Part shown: piece after piece, positions 39,014-48,933 of the stretch | Position numbering within the stretch: position 1 is the stretch's first letter | Layout: every line of letters starts with the position of its first letter | Source: Clostridium sp. CAG:440 | Lineage (GTDB): Bacteria > Bacillota > Clostridia > TANB77 > CAG-508 | Reading direction: 5' to 3' | Length of the DNA stretch: 64,000 nt | Assembly (NCBI GenBank): GCA_000437215.1 | Contig: FR898651.1 | Coordinates: 50,513 to 114,512, forward strand | Program-made: the position numbers and the translations under genes | The notes under the pieces: generated by a model | Told to the model about the DNA's origin: nothing | Seen by the model: the letters and a program-made list of their open reading frames with translations, nothing else | Databases searched by the model: none

Positions 39014-39887
39014 ATGGATGGAATAATTTTAATAAATAAACCTAAGGAATGGACATCACATGATATAGTAAATAAAGTAAAAAAAATACTAAACGAAAAG
39101 GTAGGACATACTGGAACTTTAGACCCAATGGCAACAGGAGTTTTGCCATTACTTGTAGGAAAAGGAACATTATGTTCTAAATATTTAATAAATCATAATA
39201 AAACATATAAAGTAAAACTAGAGCTAGGTAAAAAAACTGATACAGCAGATACAGAAGGTAAAATAGTAGAAGAAAAAGAAGTAACAAATAAAATGTTAGA
39301 AAAAACTGTTATAAAAGAAGTATTAAACAAGTTTTTAGGAAAACAAGAACAAATTCCGCCAATATATTCTGCAATAAAAGTAAACGGAAAAAAACTATAT
39401 GAGTATGCAAGAAAAGGCCAAACAGTAGAAATAAAACCAAGACAAATTGAAATTTACAGTATAGAGCTACTTAGTATAGATAAAAAACTTAAACAAATAG
39501 AGTTTGAGGTTAGTTGCTCTAAAGGGACATATATAAGAAGTTTATGTGAAGATATAGGAAACAAACTTCGGAACTGTAGCATATATGAAAGAATTGCAAA
39601 GAATCAAGGTTGGGGATTTTTCTATAACAAATGCAATAAATATTAATGAAATTTTAGGAAATAAAAATTTAAAGCAAATTTTAGAAGATAAAATAATTAC
39701 AATAGAAGAGCTTTTTAAGCATTGTAAAGAATTAAGTTTAGAAAATAGAAAATTAGAATTATTTTTAAATGGAGTAAAATTAACATATAAATTGAATGAT
39801 GGAATTTATAGAATATACAATAGTGACAAATTTATAGGTTTAGGAATTGTTGAAAATGAATTATTAAAAAGAGATATAGTTTTATAA
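39014..39887 (+). CDS. truB: tRNA pseudouridine-55 synthase TruB, split at an in-frame CGG
   Basis: ATG 39014 follows AAAGGTG by 6 bp. Zero frame: INKPKEWTSHDIVNKVKK, GHTGTLDPMATGVLPLLVGKGT (catalytic Asp), IYSAIKVNGKKLYEYARKG, GTYIRSLCEDIGNKL, then CGG (39569-39571). Beyond it the zero frame is Cys/Asn-rich and stops at 39646. Skipping the C gives GTVAYMKELQRIKVGDFSITNAININEIL, the expected TruB continuation, through a C-terminal PUA-like part to 39887 (about 290 aa). It makes pseudouridine 55 in tRNA. The shift falls inside a conserved Gly position, so a plain pseudogene of this near-universal gene is unlikely. Confidence 0.88.
39569..39572 (+). other. CGG-associated +1 frameshift site 6 (CGGA)
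   Basis: The zero frame reads CTT CGG AAC TGT AGC; the +1 frame reads CTT (C) GGA ACT GTA GCA. Homologues carry a Gly in this loop (xLGTxG). Confidence 0.7.
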
Positions 39888-39902
39888 AAAAGTCATTAAA
39901 AT

Positions 39903-39950
39903 AAAAATCACCTAATATACTTAAATAAAAAAGTATAAAGGGTGGTTTTT
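39903..39950 (+). terminator. Terminator-like hairpin with the next gene's SD in its 3' arm
   Basis: Outer stem AAAAATCACC (39903-39912) with GGTGGTTTTT (39941-39950), and inner stem TATACTT/AAGTATA. The T5 end touches the ATG at 39951 and the GGTGG of the SD is in the 3' arm. Confidence 0.65.
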
Positions 39951-40799
39951 ATGTATTATATTGAAAATAATGACAAGCCTAGGTTTTTAGAAAGTATGTT
40001 TAAAATTATAAAAATAGAAGGAAATAAATTAATATTACCATTAAAAACAAAAAATATTAATAAGAAATATTTAGCAAAATTAGCAAGAAAAACCAAAAAA
40101 ATATTGGACAAGACAAAAAGTAAGAAAATAGTATTAAGTAAAATTCTAAAAGAAAATGAAGAATACAAAAATATTTTGTATACATATGGGTTTGACATAG
40201 TAGATGGTAAATGGCTTTTTGAGGTAATATCATGTGAAGTTTTGGATTATATAGTAAATTTAGAAAATATAAAAAAAGAAGATACTGAAATATCTATACT
40301 AGTAAATTATATAACTCAAAATACATTAGAAAACATAAAAAAAATAGCAAGACAATATAAAAGATTAAATATAGTTACAAATCATATAGAAAAATTTAAA
40401 AAAATAGAAGAAGAATTATATAACAAAGAAGGAATAATGATAATAGTTACTAATAATAAGAAAAAAAGTCTTTCAAAATCAAAAATAATATTAAATATAG
40501 ACTTTCCAAAAGAACTTTTAAATAAATATAACATATATGAAAATGCAATTTTAGTAAATATAAGAGGAAATATGAAAATAGCAAGAAAAAGATTTAATGG
40601 AATAACAATAAACGATTATGAAATAAAATTAAATAATTTAGATTATTCTCAAATAAACAATAAAAATCAATATAATATAAGAGATATATATGAAGCAAGT
40701 TTTTATAAAACAATGCCATATAGAGAAATAGTAAAGCAAATAAATGCTGATAAACCAGAAGTAACAAGTTTATATGGAAATAATGGAGCAATTTCATAA
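39951..40799 (+). CDS. Unknown 282-aa protein
   Basis: The ATG at 39951 follows AAGGGTGG by 5 bp. The soluble 282-residue product is rich in Lys, Ile and Asn and shows alternating helices and strands, including IMIIVTNNKKKS and ILNIDFPKELL, which resemble a Rossmann-like core. No catalytic motif is evident and I do not recognise the family. Its expression signal is the unusual hairpin described just upstream, shared with the DUF5665 and sleB genes, which hints at a sporulation-related role (inference). Confidence 0.55.
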   Translation: MYYIENNDKPRFLESMFKIIKIEGNKLILPLKTKNINKKYLAKLARKTKKILDKTKSKKIVLSKILKENEEYKNILYTYGFDIVDGKWLFEVISCEVLDYIVNLENIKKEDTEISILVNYITQNTLENIKKIARQYKRLNIVTNHIEKFKKIEEELYNKEGIMIIVTNNKKKSLSKSKIILNIDFPKELLNKYNIYENAILVNIRGNMKIARKRFNGITINDYEIKLNNLDYSQINNKNQYNIRDIYEASFYKTMPYREIVKQINADKPEVTSLYGNNGAIS

Positions 40800-40804
40800 A
40801 AATG

Positions 40805-40833
40805 TTGTAATTTTAAAAAAAATATAATATAAT
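40805..40833 (+). promoter_or_regulatory. Promoter of the PBP1A gene
   Basis: TTGTAA (40805-40810) and TATAAT (40828-40833), spacer 17 bp, 36 bp before the start codon. Confidence 0.6.
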
Positions 40834-40869
40834 AGGGTTGTTAAAATTTATGTAGCAAGGGGGACAAAA

Positions 40870-43581
40870 ATGGCAAAACACGAATATGAAAAAAATAAAA
40901 AAGAAAAAATGGAAAATACAAAAATATACAATACACAAAATAATAGAAAAAAAGCTACGCCTAAAAAGAAAACAACAAAGCAAGGGGAAAAAGATAAAAC
41001 TAAAAAAATAAATACAGATGAAGTAAACAAAAAAAGTAAAAATGGAAAAAAGGGTAAAAAAGTTAGAAAACATCCTAAATTAATGCTTGCTTTAAAAATA
41101 TTTATAATAATATTTTTACTATTATGTGTTATAGGTGCTGGAGTAATAGCAGCAATATTTTTTGGAGTATTTGGTGACGATTTTGAAATAACAAAAGAAG
41201 AACTAAAAATTGGAGCATCAAACTCTAAAATTGTAGATAAAGATGGTAATGTTATTGCTGACTTAAGTGGTGACGAGAAAAGAAAAGTCATTACATTAAA
41301 TGAAATGGCAAGTTATTTACCAAAGGCATATGTAGCAATAGAAGACGAAAGATTTTACAGCCATAATGGTGTAGACTTTAAAAGAACAGGTGGAGCAATA
41401 ATAAATACAGTATTTGGAAAAAGCTCTTATGGTGGAAGTACAATAACCCAACAATTAGTAAAAAATATAACCAAAGATGACGAATCATCAGGACTTGAAG
41501 GAATAATGAGAAAAGTAAAAGAATGGGCAAAAGCATATCAAGTAGAAAGAATGATATCAAAAGATCAAATATTAGAGTTATATTTAAATATTTTATATGT
41601 TGGAGGGGAAGGAAATCTACATGGTGTTGAATTAGGGTCACAATATTACTTTAATAAAAGTGCAAAAGACCTAGATCTTGCAGAGTGTTCATTCTTGGCA
41701 GGAATTAACAGTTCACCAAACTATTATAATCCATATAAATTATATAATGAAAATGATACAGAAGAAAAAAGAGCAGAGAGAATAAAATCTAAATGTTTAA
41801 CTGTTCTTTCAAAAATGAAAGAGTTAGGATATGTAACAAATGATGAGGAATATAATGCAGCAGTTGCAAAAGTTGAAGCTGGTTTAACATTTACAAAAGG
41901 CATTGCTGCAACACAGGCAAGTTCATATTCTTACCATACAGATGCACTTATAGAGCAAGTTATAAATCAGGTTATGGAAGAAAAAGGTGTATCTAGAGAA
42001 ATTGCTAGAAACTATGTATATAGTAGTGGGCTTACAATTTATTCAACAGTAGATACAAATATACAAACAAGAGTAGAGGCAGAAACAAAAGAAACAAAAT
42101 ATGTTAAGTCTGGAAGAGAAAAAAATACAGATGGAAGTCTAAAAAATGAACATACACAAGCTGCAATGGTTATAATAGACCATAAAACAGGAAATGTTTT
42201 AGGCGTATCTGGAGGATTAGGAGAAAAATCAGGAGCAAACTTAAATAGAGGAACACAAAGTGTAAGACAACCAGGTTCTTCTATAAAACCAATAGCAGTT
42301 ATATCACCTGCAATTCAAGAAAAGGTAATAACAGCAGCAACAGTATATGATGATGTTCAAACACAATTTGATGGAAATTATAAACCAAAAGATGATGGAA
42401 ATAAATATAGAGGGTTAATAAATATTAGAGATATAATTGCTTATTCTCAAAATGTTCCAGAAGTTAAAATAATGAAAGAATTAACACCAGGAAAGTCAAT
42501 TGATTATTTAAGAAATTTTGGAATAACATCACTAAAAAAGGCAGAAGAAGTAAAAGATTCTAAAGATCCAAATGCACATGATGAATATTTATCACTTGCC
42601 GTAGGTGGAGCAAATGATGGAATTAGTCCACTAGAAATGGCAGCTGCATATGCAGCAATTGCAAATAATGGAGAATATATAACACCAACATTTTATTCAA
42701 AAGTTGTTGATGCAAATGGTAATACTGTATTAACACCAAATCAAGAAAGAAAAAGAGTAATATCAGAACAAAATGCTTATATTGTAAAAACAATATTACA
42801 AGAACCTGTAAAAAAGGGAACAGCAACATATTGTGCAATATCTGGAATGGATGTTGCAGCTAAAACTGGTACAACAGATGGAAGCAAAGATAGATGGCTT
42901 TGTGGTTTTACACCTTACTATGCAGCAGCTTGTTGGTTTGGTTATGATCAACCAGAGGAAGTTTATGGATTTGGAACAAACCCAGCAGGACAAATATGGG
43001 ATAATGTAATGACAGATATTCATAAAGGTTTGGCATCTGCAACATTTACAAAACCAGATGGGATAGTAAAAGCAACAGTATGTAGAACAACTGGATGTTT
43101 AGCAGCAAGTGGATGTACATCTACATATGAAGAAATATTTACAAGTGACAATATGCCTTCAAAATGTGAAGGTCATGGCACACAAAGAATATGTAAAGAG
43201 TCAAAATTGCTTGCAAATGAATATTGTCCAGAAACAGAAAGTTCAAATTATGGAGTTGTGCCACCAAAAGAGAAATTAAATTTATGGAAGCCAGTAAATG
43301 GTTCAACATCATCAAAAAATCAAATAACAGAAGTTTGTACTATCCATAAAAAACCAGAAGAAAAGCCAAAAGAAAATACAATTAACACAACCAATACAAC
43401 AAACACAACAAATACTGGAAATACAGGAAATAAAACCAATACAACAAATACAACTAAAAATAATACAGCAACAAATACAAACAAGACTAATACAACTACA
43501 AATACTAATGATGGAAATAAAAAACCAACTACTAATACAACAAAAAATGAAACAAAAAAAGATAATAAAGTTTCACAATAA
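40870..43581 (+). CDS. Class A penicillin-binding protein (PBP1A type)
   Basis: The 903-residue protein has a long Lys-rich cytoplasmic N-terminus (1-70), one membrane helix (about 75-100), a GT51 transglycosylase domain (EDERFYSHNGVDFKRTGG, GGSTITQQLVKN) and a transpeptidase domain with catalytic Ser in QPGSSIKP, the SQN motif in AYSQNVPEVK and KTGTT. After it comes a Cys-containing segment and a Thr/Asn-rich tail of about 90 residues (repeats of NTTNT). It polymerises and cross-links peptidoglycan. SD AAGGGGG before the ATG; own promoter. Confidence 0.95.
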   Translation: MAKHEYEKNKKEKMENTKIYNTQNNRKKATPKKKTTKQGEKDKTKKINTDEVNKKSKNGKKGKKVRKHPKLMLALKIFIIIFLLLCVIGAGVIAAIFFGVFGDDFEITKEELKIGASNSKIVDKDGNVIADLSGDEKRKVITLNEMASYLPKAYVAIEDERFYSHNGVDFKRTGGAIINTVFGKSSYGGSTITQQLVKNITKDDESSGLEGIMRKVKEWAKAYQVERMISKDQILELYLNILYVGGEGNLHGVELGSQYYFNKSAKDLDLAECSFLAGINSSPNYYNPYKLYNENDTEEKRAERIKSKCLTVLSKMKELGYVTNDEEYNAAVAKVEAGLTFTKGIAATQASSYSYHTDALIEQVINQVMEEKGVSREIARNYVYSSGLTIYSTVDTNIQTRVEAETKETKYVKSGREKNTDGSLKNEHTQAAMVIIDHKTGNVLGVSGGLGEKSGANLNRGTQSVRQPGSSIKPIAVISPAIQEKVITAATVYDDVQTQFDGNYKPKDDGNKYRGLINIRDIIAYSQNVPEVKIMKELTPGKSIDYLRNFGITSLKKAEEVKDSKDPNAHDEYLSLAVGGANDGISPLEMAAAYAAIANNGEYITPTFYSKVVDANGNTVLTPNQERKRVISEQNAYIVKTILQEPVKKGTATYCAISGMDVAAKTGTTDGSKDRWLCGFTPYYAAACWFGYDQPEEVYGFGTNPAGQIWDNVMTDIHKGLASATFTKPDGIVKATVCRTTGCLAASGCTSTYEEIFTSDNMPSKCEGHGTQRICKESKLLANEYCPETESSNYGVVPPKEKLNLWKPVNGSTSSKNQITEVCTIHKKPEEKPKENTINTTNTTNTTNTGNTGNKTNTTNTTKNNTATNTNKTNTTTNTNDGNKKPTTNTTKNETKKDNKVSQ

Positions 43582-43598
43582 AATTGAATAAAAATAAA

Positions 43599-43637
43599 AA
43601 AAATGCACATACCTATATAAAAGGTGTGTGTATTTTT
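43599..43637 (+). terminator. Terminator-like hairpin with the next gene's SD in its 3' arm
   Basis: A 16-bp stem (43599-43614 with 43622-43637, two G-U pairs) ends in T5 right at the ATG of 43638. AAGGTG (43621-43626) is in the 3' arm. Confidence 0.7.
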
Positions 43638-43799
43638 ATGAATAAAGAAAATGATTCCAAAGAATATGGAGAAGATGCAAGCAAATATGGCGAATTTATA
43701 TTAAGTTATTTTGCATGGCTTAGTCCAGAAGAACAAAAACAAAAAACAGAAAAACTTCAAAAAATAACAAAAAATAATGAAATTGAAAGAAAAAGTTAG
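43638..43799 (+). CDS. Small unknown protein, 53 aa
   Basis: The ATG at 43638 directly follows the hairpin's T run, with AAGGTGTG as SD. The product is acidic at first (NKENDSKEYGEDASKYGEFI), then has LSYFAWLSPEEQKQKTEKLQK, one amphipathic helix. No family recognised. It lies between the PBP1A gene and the ctsR promoter. Confidence 0.5.
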   Translation: MNKENDSKEYGEDASKYGEFILSYFAWLSPEEQKQKTEKLQKITKNNEIERKS

Positions 43800-43850
43800 T
43801 AAAATTAAATAAAATGTAAAAATATGAAATAAATTGACATAAAATAAGAA

Positions 43851-43878
43851 TTGAAAAAAATCTAAAATATTTTATAAT
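43851..43878 (+). promoter_or_regulatory. Promoter of the ctsR operon
   Basis: TTGAAA (43851-43856) and TATAAT (43873-43878), spacer 16 bp, immediately before the CtsR box. Confidence 0.6.
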
Positions 43879-43886
43879 TATTAATA

Positions 43887-43909
43887 GGTCAAAGAAAGTC
43901 AAAGTCAAA
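43887..43909 (+). promoter_or_regulatory. CtsR operator
   Basis: GGTCAAAGAAAGTCAAA (43887-43903) matches the CtsR heptad repeat consensus (A/G)GTCAAANAN(A/G)GTCAAA exactly, and a third heptad AGTCAAA overlaps at 43903-43909. It lies between the -10 box and the ctsR SD, so bound CtsR would block its own operon. Confidence 0.9.
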
Positions 43910-43925
43910 AAAGGAGGTGCGAAAT

Positions 43926-44369
43926 ATGAGAGTATCTGATCTTATAGAAGAGTTTATAAAAGATTTATTTGATGAAAATGAATATATTGAAATACAAAGA
44001 AATGATTTAGCACAACAGTTTAACTGTGTGCCATCGCAAATTAATTATGTTATATCTACAAGATTTAAACCATCACAAGGATATTATGTGGAAAGCAAAA
44101 GAGGTGGTGGAGGATGTATAAAAATAAAAAAGGTTAATTTAGATAAATCACAATATTTAATGCATATAATAAATAATATACAAAACGAAATAACATCAAA
44201 TGAGGTCGATATTTTAATTAGTGATTTTTTGACTTATGGTTTAATAAATCAAAAAGAAGCAAAGCTATTAAAGGTTGCAACTAGTGATAATGTATTAACA
44301 TTAAGTAAAGATATGAAAGATAAAATAAGGGCAAAAATATTTAAAAATATGTTATTAAATTTAGAATAG
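43926..44369 (+). CDS. ctsR: Transcriptional repressor CtsR
   Basis: The 147-residue protein has the winged-helix segment LAQQFNCVPSQINYVISTRF and the glycine-rich wing SKRGGGGCIKI. The C-terminal dimerisation domain contains DFLTYGLINQKEAKLLK. It represses class III heat-shock genes, and McsB releases it by arginine phosphorylation. ATG 43926 follows AAGGAGGTG by 6 bp. First gene of ctsR-mcsA-mcsB-clpC. Confidence 0.96.
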   Translation: MRVSDLIEEFIKDLFDENEYIEIQRNDLAQQFNCVPSQINYVISTRFKPSQGYYVESKRGGGGCIKIKKVNLDKSQYLMHIINNIQNEITSNEVDILISDFLTYGLINQKEAKLLKVATSDNVLTLSKDMKDKIRAKIFKNMLLNLE

Positions 44370-44399
44370 TTGTATTTAAGTTTAAAGGAGGAGATAAAA

Positions 44400-44945
44400 A
44401 TGTTATGTGATAATTGTGGAAAGAAAGAGGCAAATGTCCATTATTTAAGAAATATAAATGGAATAAAAAAGGAAATGAATTTATGTGAAGAATGTAGTGA
44501 AAAACTTGGAATAAATAATATAGGGTTTAATATGCCAATAGATTTTTCAAGTTTTTTTGGAGAATTTTTGGAAGATTTTGCAAATTCAGATTTTATGCCA
44601 TTAATAGAAGAAAACAAAGAGTTAAAATGTCCAGGCTGTAATTCTACATTTGATGAAATAGCTAGTAAAGGTAAATTTCAATGTCCAAAGTGTTATGAAA
44701 CATTTGAAAGTCAAATTGATGAAATAATAAAGAAAATACAAGGTAGTAATACTCATGTTGGAAGACTTGGAATGTCAAAGCCTTTAGAAGTAACAAAGCA
44801 AGTAAAACATAATAATAAAATAAGTAATAAATTAGAAGAGTTAAAATTGCAACTAAAACAGGCAATAAAAGAAGAAAGATATGAAGATGCGGCAACATTA
44901 AGAGATGAAATAAAAAAGATGGAAACAAGTAAAAAAGATAAGTAA
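44400..44945 (+). CDS. mcsA: McsA, activator of protein arginine kinase
   Basis: The 181-residue protein has two zinc-binding parts (CDNCGKKEANVHY...CEECSEKLG and CPGCNSTFDE...CPKCYETF) and a C-terminal UVR motif (LKLQLKQAIKEERYEDAATLRDEI). It activates McsB and links it to ClpC. ATG 44400 follows AAAGGAGGAG; an earlier in-frame ATG at 44370 has no SD. Confidence 0.93.
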   Translation: MLCDNCGKKEANVHYLRNINGIKKEMNLCEECSEKLGINNIGFNMPIDFSSFFGEFLEDFANSDFMPLIEENKELKCPGCNSTFDEIASKGKFQCPKCYETFESQIDEIIKKIQGSNTHVGRLGMSKPLEVTKQVKHNNKISNKLEELKLQLKQAIKEERYEDAATLRDEIKKMETSKKDK

Positions 44946-44959
44946 TGGAGGTAATAGTT

Positions 44960-45973
44960 ATGAATTGGTATATGCAAAGTGGAACAGATTCAGATGTAGT
45001 AGTTAGTACAAGAATTAGATTTGCAAGAAATTTAAATGGATTTAAATTTAATTTGCAAAACAAAGAAGAAGTAGAAAGTATGCAAAATAAAATAAAAGAC
45101 AACCTATATGCAATTGGCTATAACCTAAGATTTTTTAAGTTAAAAGATATGGATGATATAACAAAAATGTCATTAGTAGAAAAGAACTTAATAAGTCCAG
45201 AATTTGCACTAAATAAAAATGAAACAGGAGCAATTTTAATAAACGATGAAGAAAATATATCTATAATGATAAATGAAGAAGATCATTTAAGAATTCAGGT
45301 ATTTAGTTGTGGATTAGATTTGGAAAATACATTAAATTTAGCAATAGAAATAGATGAAAGATTAGGTAAATTATTGGATTATGCAACAAGTAAAAAATAT
45401 GGTTATTTAACAAGTTGTCCAAGCAATTGCGGAACAGGACTTAGAGCTTCTGTTATGGTCCATATGCCTGCACTAGAAAAAACCAAAAGTATAGAAAAAG
45501 TTTTGCGTGCAATTAGTAATTTTGAAATAAATATACGTGGTATATATGGCGAAAATAGTAAAAGTTTAGGAGATATGTATCAAATATCTAATAAAAAGAC
45601 ACTTGGAGTAACAGAACAAGATATAGTAAAGAATCTAAAAGTTGTTGTAGAAAAGATTGTAAAACAAGAAAGAATGGCAAGGAAATTCTTAACAAAAGAT
45701 AAAATAGAGCTTGAAGATGAAATCTATAGAAGTTATGGAATTTTATCAAATTGTAGAAAAATATCATCTGAAGAAACATTAAAATTATTATCAAATGTAA
45801 AGTTAGGAACAGATTTAGGAATATTAAGAGAGATGACAGATTTAAAAGTTCTAAAAATGTATATATATAGCAAACCTGCAAATTTACAAAAATATTTGGG
45901 AAAACAATATGATGCAATAGAAAGAGACATAAAAAGGGCAGAAGTTATAAAGCAAATAATTAATAGTAATTAG
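44960..45973 (+). CDS. mcsB: Protein arginine kinase McsB
   Basis: The 337-residue protein is a phosphagen-kinase fold enzyme with STRIRFARNL at the start, EEDHLRIQ, the loop SCPSNCGTGLRASVMVHMP containing the catalytic Cys, and a C-terminal RDXXRA-like pocket region. It phosphorylates arginines on CtsR and on damaged proteins for ClpCP. ATG 44960 follows GGAGG; the upstream ATG at 44945 overlaps the SD. Confidence 0.95.
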   Translation: MNWYMQSGTDSDVVVSTRIRFARNLNGFKFNLQNKEEVESMQNKIKDNLYAIGYNLRFFKLKDMDDITKMSLVEKNLISPEFALNKNETGAILINDEENISIMINEEDHLRIQVFSCGLDLENTLNLAIEIDERLGKLLDYATSKKYGYLTSCPSNCGTGLRASVMVHMPALEKTKSIEKVLRAISNFEINIRGIYGENSKSLGDMYQISNKKTLGVTEQDIVKNLKVVVEKIVKQERMARKFLTKDKIELEDEIYRSYGILSNCRKISSEETLKLLSNVKLGTDLGILREMTDLKVLKMYIYSKPANLQKYLGKQYDAIERDIKRAEVIKQIINSN

Positions 45974-45991
45974 AAAAGGAGGAGGATTTTT

Positions 45992-48436
45992 ATGACATAT
46001 AAATTTACAAATAGGGCAAAAAAGGCAATAGAAATTGCAAATGATTTAGCAATAGAATTAGGACATAATTATATTGGAACAGAGCACATTTTGTATGGAT
46101 TGTCTAAAGAGGGAAGTGGAGTTGCAGCAAAAGTATTAGAAAATCAAGAAGTTGAACCACAAAAAATCTTAGATAAAATAGATGAATTAATTGGAAGAGA
46201 AGACAAGACAGAAGAAACATTAGGGTTTACACCAAGAACAAAACGTGTTATAGAAAATGCTTTTATAGAAGCAAAAAAATTAGGCTATAATTATATTGGG
46301 ACAGAACATTTATTAATAGGAATATTACGTGAAGCAGATAGTATTGCTGCGAGAATTTTATTAGACTTAAATGTAAATATTCCTAAATTATATAATGAAA
46401 TAATAAAAGTAATAAATGATGAAGAAATTGGAGAAGATGGGGCAAATACCAAAAAAGAAACAAGAAGAAAAGGAAGCTATAATTCAACAGCAACATTAAA
46501 TCAATTTGGAGAAGATTTAACTAAAAAGGCTGAAGAAGGAAAATTAGATCCTGTAGTTGGAAGAAAAGAAGAAATACAAAGAGTAATCCAAATATTATCA
46601 AGAAGAACTAAAAATAATCCATGCTTAATAGGAGAGCCTGGGGTTGGAAAAACTGCTGTAGTAGAAGGATTAGCACAAAAGATAGTTGCAGGTGATATTC
46701 CAGAAATATTAAAAGATAAAAGAGTAGTAACTTTAGATATTTCTGGTATGGTAGCTGGTGCAAAATATAGAGGTGATTTTGAAGAAAGAATAAAAAAGGC
46801 ATTAAATGAGGTAAAGAAAGCAGGAGATGTAATATTATTTATAGATGAAATTCATACAATCGTAGGCGCAGGAGCAGCAGACGGGGCAATAGATGCTGCA
46901 AATATTTTAAAGCCACTTTTAGCAAGAGGAGAAATACAATTAATAGGTGCTACAACACTTAATGAATATAGAAAATATATAGAAAAAGATTCAGCATTAG
47001 AAAGAAGATTTAGCCCAGTAAATGTAAAAGAACCAACTCCAAGTGACACAATAGAAATATTAAATGGATTAAGGGATAAGTATGAAGCACATCATAATGT
47101 AAAAATAACAAAAGAGGCAATAGAGGCTGCTGTTAAATTATCTGTAAGGTATATAAATGACAGATTTTTGCCAGATAAAGCAATTGATTTAATAGATGAA
47201 GCATCATCAAGAGCAAGAATAAAAACATATACAGAACCGGAAAATTTAAAAGAACTTCAAACTAAAATAGAAGAAATTGAAAAAGATAAAGAAGAAGCAG
47301 TAAGAAGCCAAAAATTTGAAAAGGCAGCAAGTTTAAGAGATAAAGAAAAAGAATTAAAAGAAAAGTACGAAAAAGAAGAACAAAAATGGAAAAATAAGAA
47401 TACAAAACAAGTAACCAATATTACAGAAGAAAATATCGCTGAAGTAATTAGTACATGGACTGGAATACCTGTATACAAAATAACTGAAAATGAGAATGAA
47501 AGATTAAAAAATTTGGAAAAAGAGCTTCATAAAAGAGTAGTAGGACAAAATGAAGCGGTAGAGGCAGTTGCCAAAGCAATAAAAAGAGGAAGAGTAGGTC
47601 TAAAAGATCCAAACCGTCCAATAGGTTCATTCTTGTTTTTGGGACCAACAGGTGTTGGAAAAACAGAACTTTCAAAAGCATTAGCACAGTGTTTATTTGG
47701 AGATGAAAGTTCTATGATAAGAATAGATATGTCAGAATATATGGAACCACATTCTGTATCAAAACTAATAGGTTCACCTCCAGGTTATGTAGGATTTGAG
47801 GAAGGTGGACAATTAACAGAAAAAATTAGAAGAAAACCATATGCTGTAATATTATTTGACGAAATAGAAAAAGCACATCCAGATGTTATGAATATGCTAT
47901 TGCAAATACTAGAAGATGGACGTTTAACAGACAGTCAAGGAAGAACTGTAAATTTCAAAAATACAGTTATAATTATGACATCTAATTTAGGTGCAAGAGT
48001 AATAACAGACAAAAAATCACTAGGATTTAGTAATAATGAAAAACAAGAAGATAGTCAAAAAGATTATGAAGAAACAAAAAAAGAAGTTATGCAAATACTA
48101 AAAAAAGAATTAAGACCAGAATTTATTAACCGTATAGACGAAATTATAGTGTTCCATAAACTAAATGATGAAGAAATAAGAAAAATAGTAGACATTATGA
48201 TTGCCGAAGTAGAAAGAAGATTAAAAGAACAAAATATAGAAATTGAAGTAGATGATAGTGTAAAAGATTTAATTGCAAAAACAGGTGTAGATAAGGCATT
48301 TGGAGCAAGACCACTTAGAAGAACAATTCAAAATTTACTAGAAGACAAATTAGCTGAGGAAATACTAGATGGAAATATACAAAAAAATAAAGTTACAAAA
48401 ATAACAACAAAAGACAAACAAATTGTTTTAGCTTAA
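45992..48436 (+). CDS. clpC: ATP-dependent Clp protease ATPase ClpC
   Basis: The 814-residue AAA+ protein has an N-terminal double Clp-N repeat (1-145), AAA-1 with [15 protein letters not shown], a UVR-containing middle domain ([20 protein letters not shown]) and AAA-2 with [15 protein letters not shown] and a LGF loop (KKSLGFSNN) that docks ClpP. It unfolds substrates, including arginine-phosphorylated proteins. Last gene of the CtsR operon. Confidence 0.97.
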   Translation: MTYKFTNRAKKAIEIANDLAIELGHNYIGTEHILYGLSKEGSGVAAKVLENQEVEPQKILDKIDELIGREDKTEETLGFTPRTKRVIENAFIEAKKLGYNYIGTEHLLIGILREADSIAARILLDLNVNIPKLYNEIIKVINDEEIGEDGANTKKETRRKGSYNSTATLNQFGEDLTKKAEEGKLDPVVGRKEEIQRVIQILSRRTKNNPCLIGEPGVGKTAVVEGLAQKIVAGDIPEILKDKRVVTLDISGMVAGAKYRGDFEERIKKALNEVKKAGDVILFIDEIHTIVGAGAADGAIDAANILKPLLARGEIQLIGATTLNEYRKYIEKDSALERRFSPVNVKEPTPSDTIEILNGLRDKYEAHHNVKITKEAIEAAVKLSVRYINDRFLPDKAIDLIDEASSRARIKTYTEPENLKELQTKIEEIEKDKEEAVRSQKFEKAASLRDKEKELKEKYEKEEQKWKNKNTKQVTNITEENIAEVISTWTGIPVYKITENENERLKNLEKELHKRVVGQNEAVEAVAKAIKRGRVGLKDPNRPIGSFLFLGPTGVGKTELSKALAQCLFGDESSMIRIDMSEYMEPHSVSKLIGSPPGYVGFEEGGQLTEKIRRKPYAVILFDEIEKAHPDVMNMLLQILEDGRLTDSQGRTVNFKNTVIIMTSNLGARVITDKKSLGFSNNEKQEDSQKDYEETKKEVMQILKKELRPEFINRIDEIIVFHKLNDEEIRKIVDIMIAEVERRLKEQNIEIEVDDSVKDLIAKTGVDKAFGARPLRRTIQNLLEDKLAEEILDGNIQKNKVTKITTKDKQIVLA

Positions 48437-48439
48437 AAA

Positions 48440-48500
48440 TTGCCATTTAAACCCGGAACGGTGGCAATATATTGCCATCGGTTCCGGGTTTAAATGGCAA
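48440..48500. repeat. 61-bp near-perfect palindrome with GC-rich core
   Basis: TTGCCATTTAAACCCGGAAC pairs fully with GTTCCGGGTTTAAATGGCAA, and the inside GGTGGCAAT/ATTGCCATC pairs again, with one bulge. It starts 3 bp after the clpC stop and is followed by an ordinary terminator. Its G+C content is far above its surroundings. Confidence 0.8.
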
Positions 48501-48501
48501 T

Positions 48502-48548
48502 AAAATAAAAAGGTTACTTTAATAAAATAAAGCAACCTTTTTTATTTT
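48502..48548. terminator. Bidirectional intrinsic terminator
   Basis: A 20-bp imperfect stem (48502-48521 with 48528-48548) flanked by A and T runs lies between clpC and a convergent small gene. Confidence 0.8.
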
Positions 48549-48552
48549 ATAA

Positions 48553-48891
48553 TTAATGTGATTCAGCCCATCTTAACATTTTTATATCTTTATATTTAGA
48601 TAAGACTTCATTATATTTTTCATATTCTTCTTCCCATAAAGCACCAGGGACTTTTTCAAATGCATCAAATACTTTTTCTGCTTCTGATAAGTACATTACT
48701 TGTTGTATTGCTGACATTGATTGATAATATTTAGCAAATGCATATAATTTATCTAAAATTTGATTTGCTTGGATAAAACTCCAGAAATCTTTTACATTCA
48801 TACCAAATAATTTAATTTGTAAAATGGCATATGCAATTAAGGCAAATATTGCAAATATTAATATATATAAAACTATAAATATTGTTGTCAT
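48553..48891 (-). CDS. Small membrane-anchored protein, 112 aa
   Basis: The ATG at 48891 is chosen because GAGGTG (on the minus strand at 48904-48899) lies 7 bp upstream; a longer frame to 49047 has no SD. One N-terminal membrane helix (about 4-28) is followed by a soluble helical region (VKDFWSFIQANQILDKLYAFAKYYQSMSAIQQVMYLSEAEKVFDAFEKVP). No family recognised. It converges with clpC. Confidence 0.65.
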   Translation of the reverse strand: MTTIFIVLYILIFAIFALIAYAILQIKLFGMNVKDFWSFIQANQILDKLYAFAKYYQSMSAIQQVMYLSEAEKVFDAFEKVPGALWEEEYEKYNEVLSKYKDIKMLRWAESH

Positions 48892-48933
48892 TTTAATCAC
48901 CTCTTCTTTTGAAATTAGCTTTAGTACATTTTT

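Noticed and set aside
43380..43560. Possible tandem repeat or CRISPR-like array
   Set aside because: The ACAACAAAT-type periodicity encodes the Thr/Asn-rich tail of PBP1A; there are no uniform repeats separated by unique spacers.
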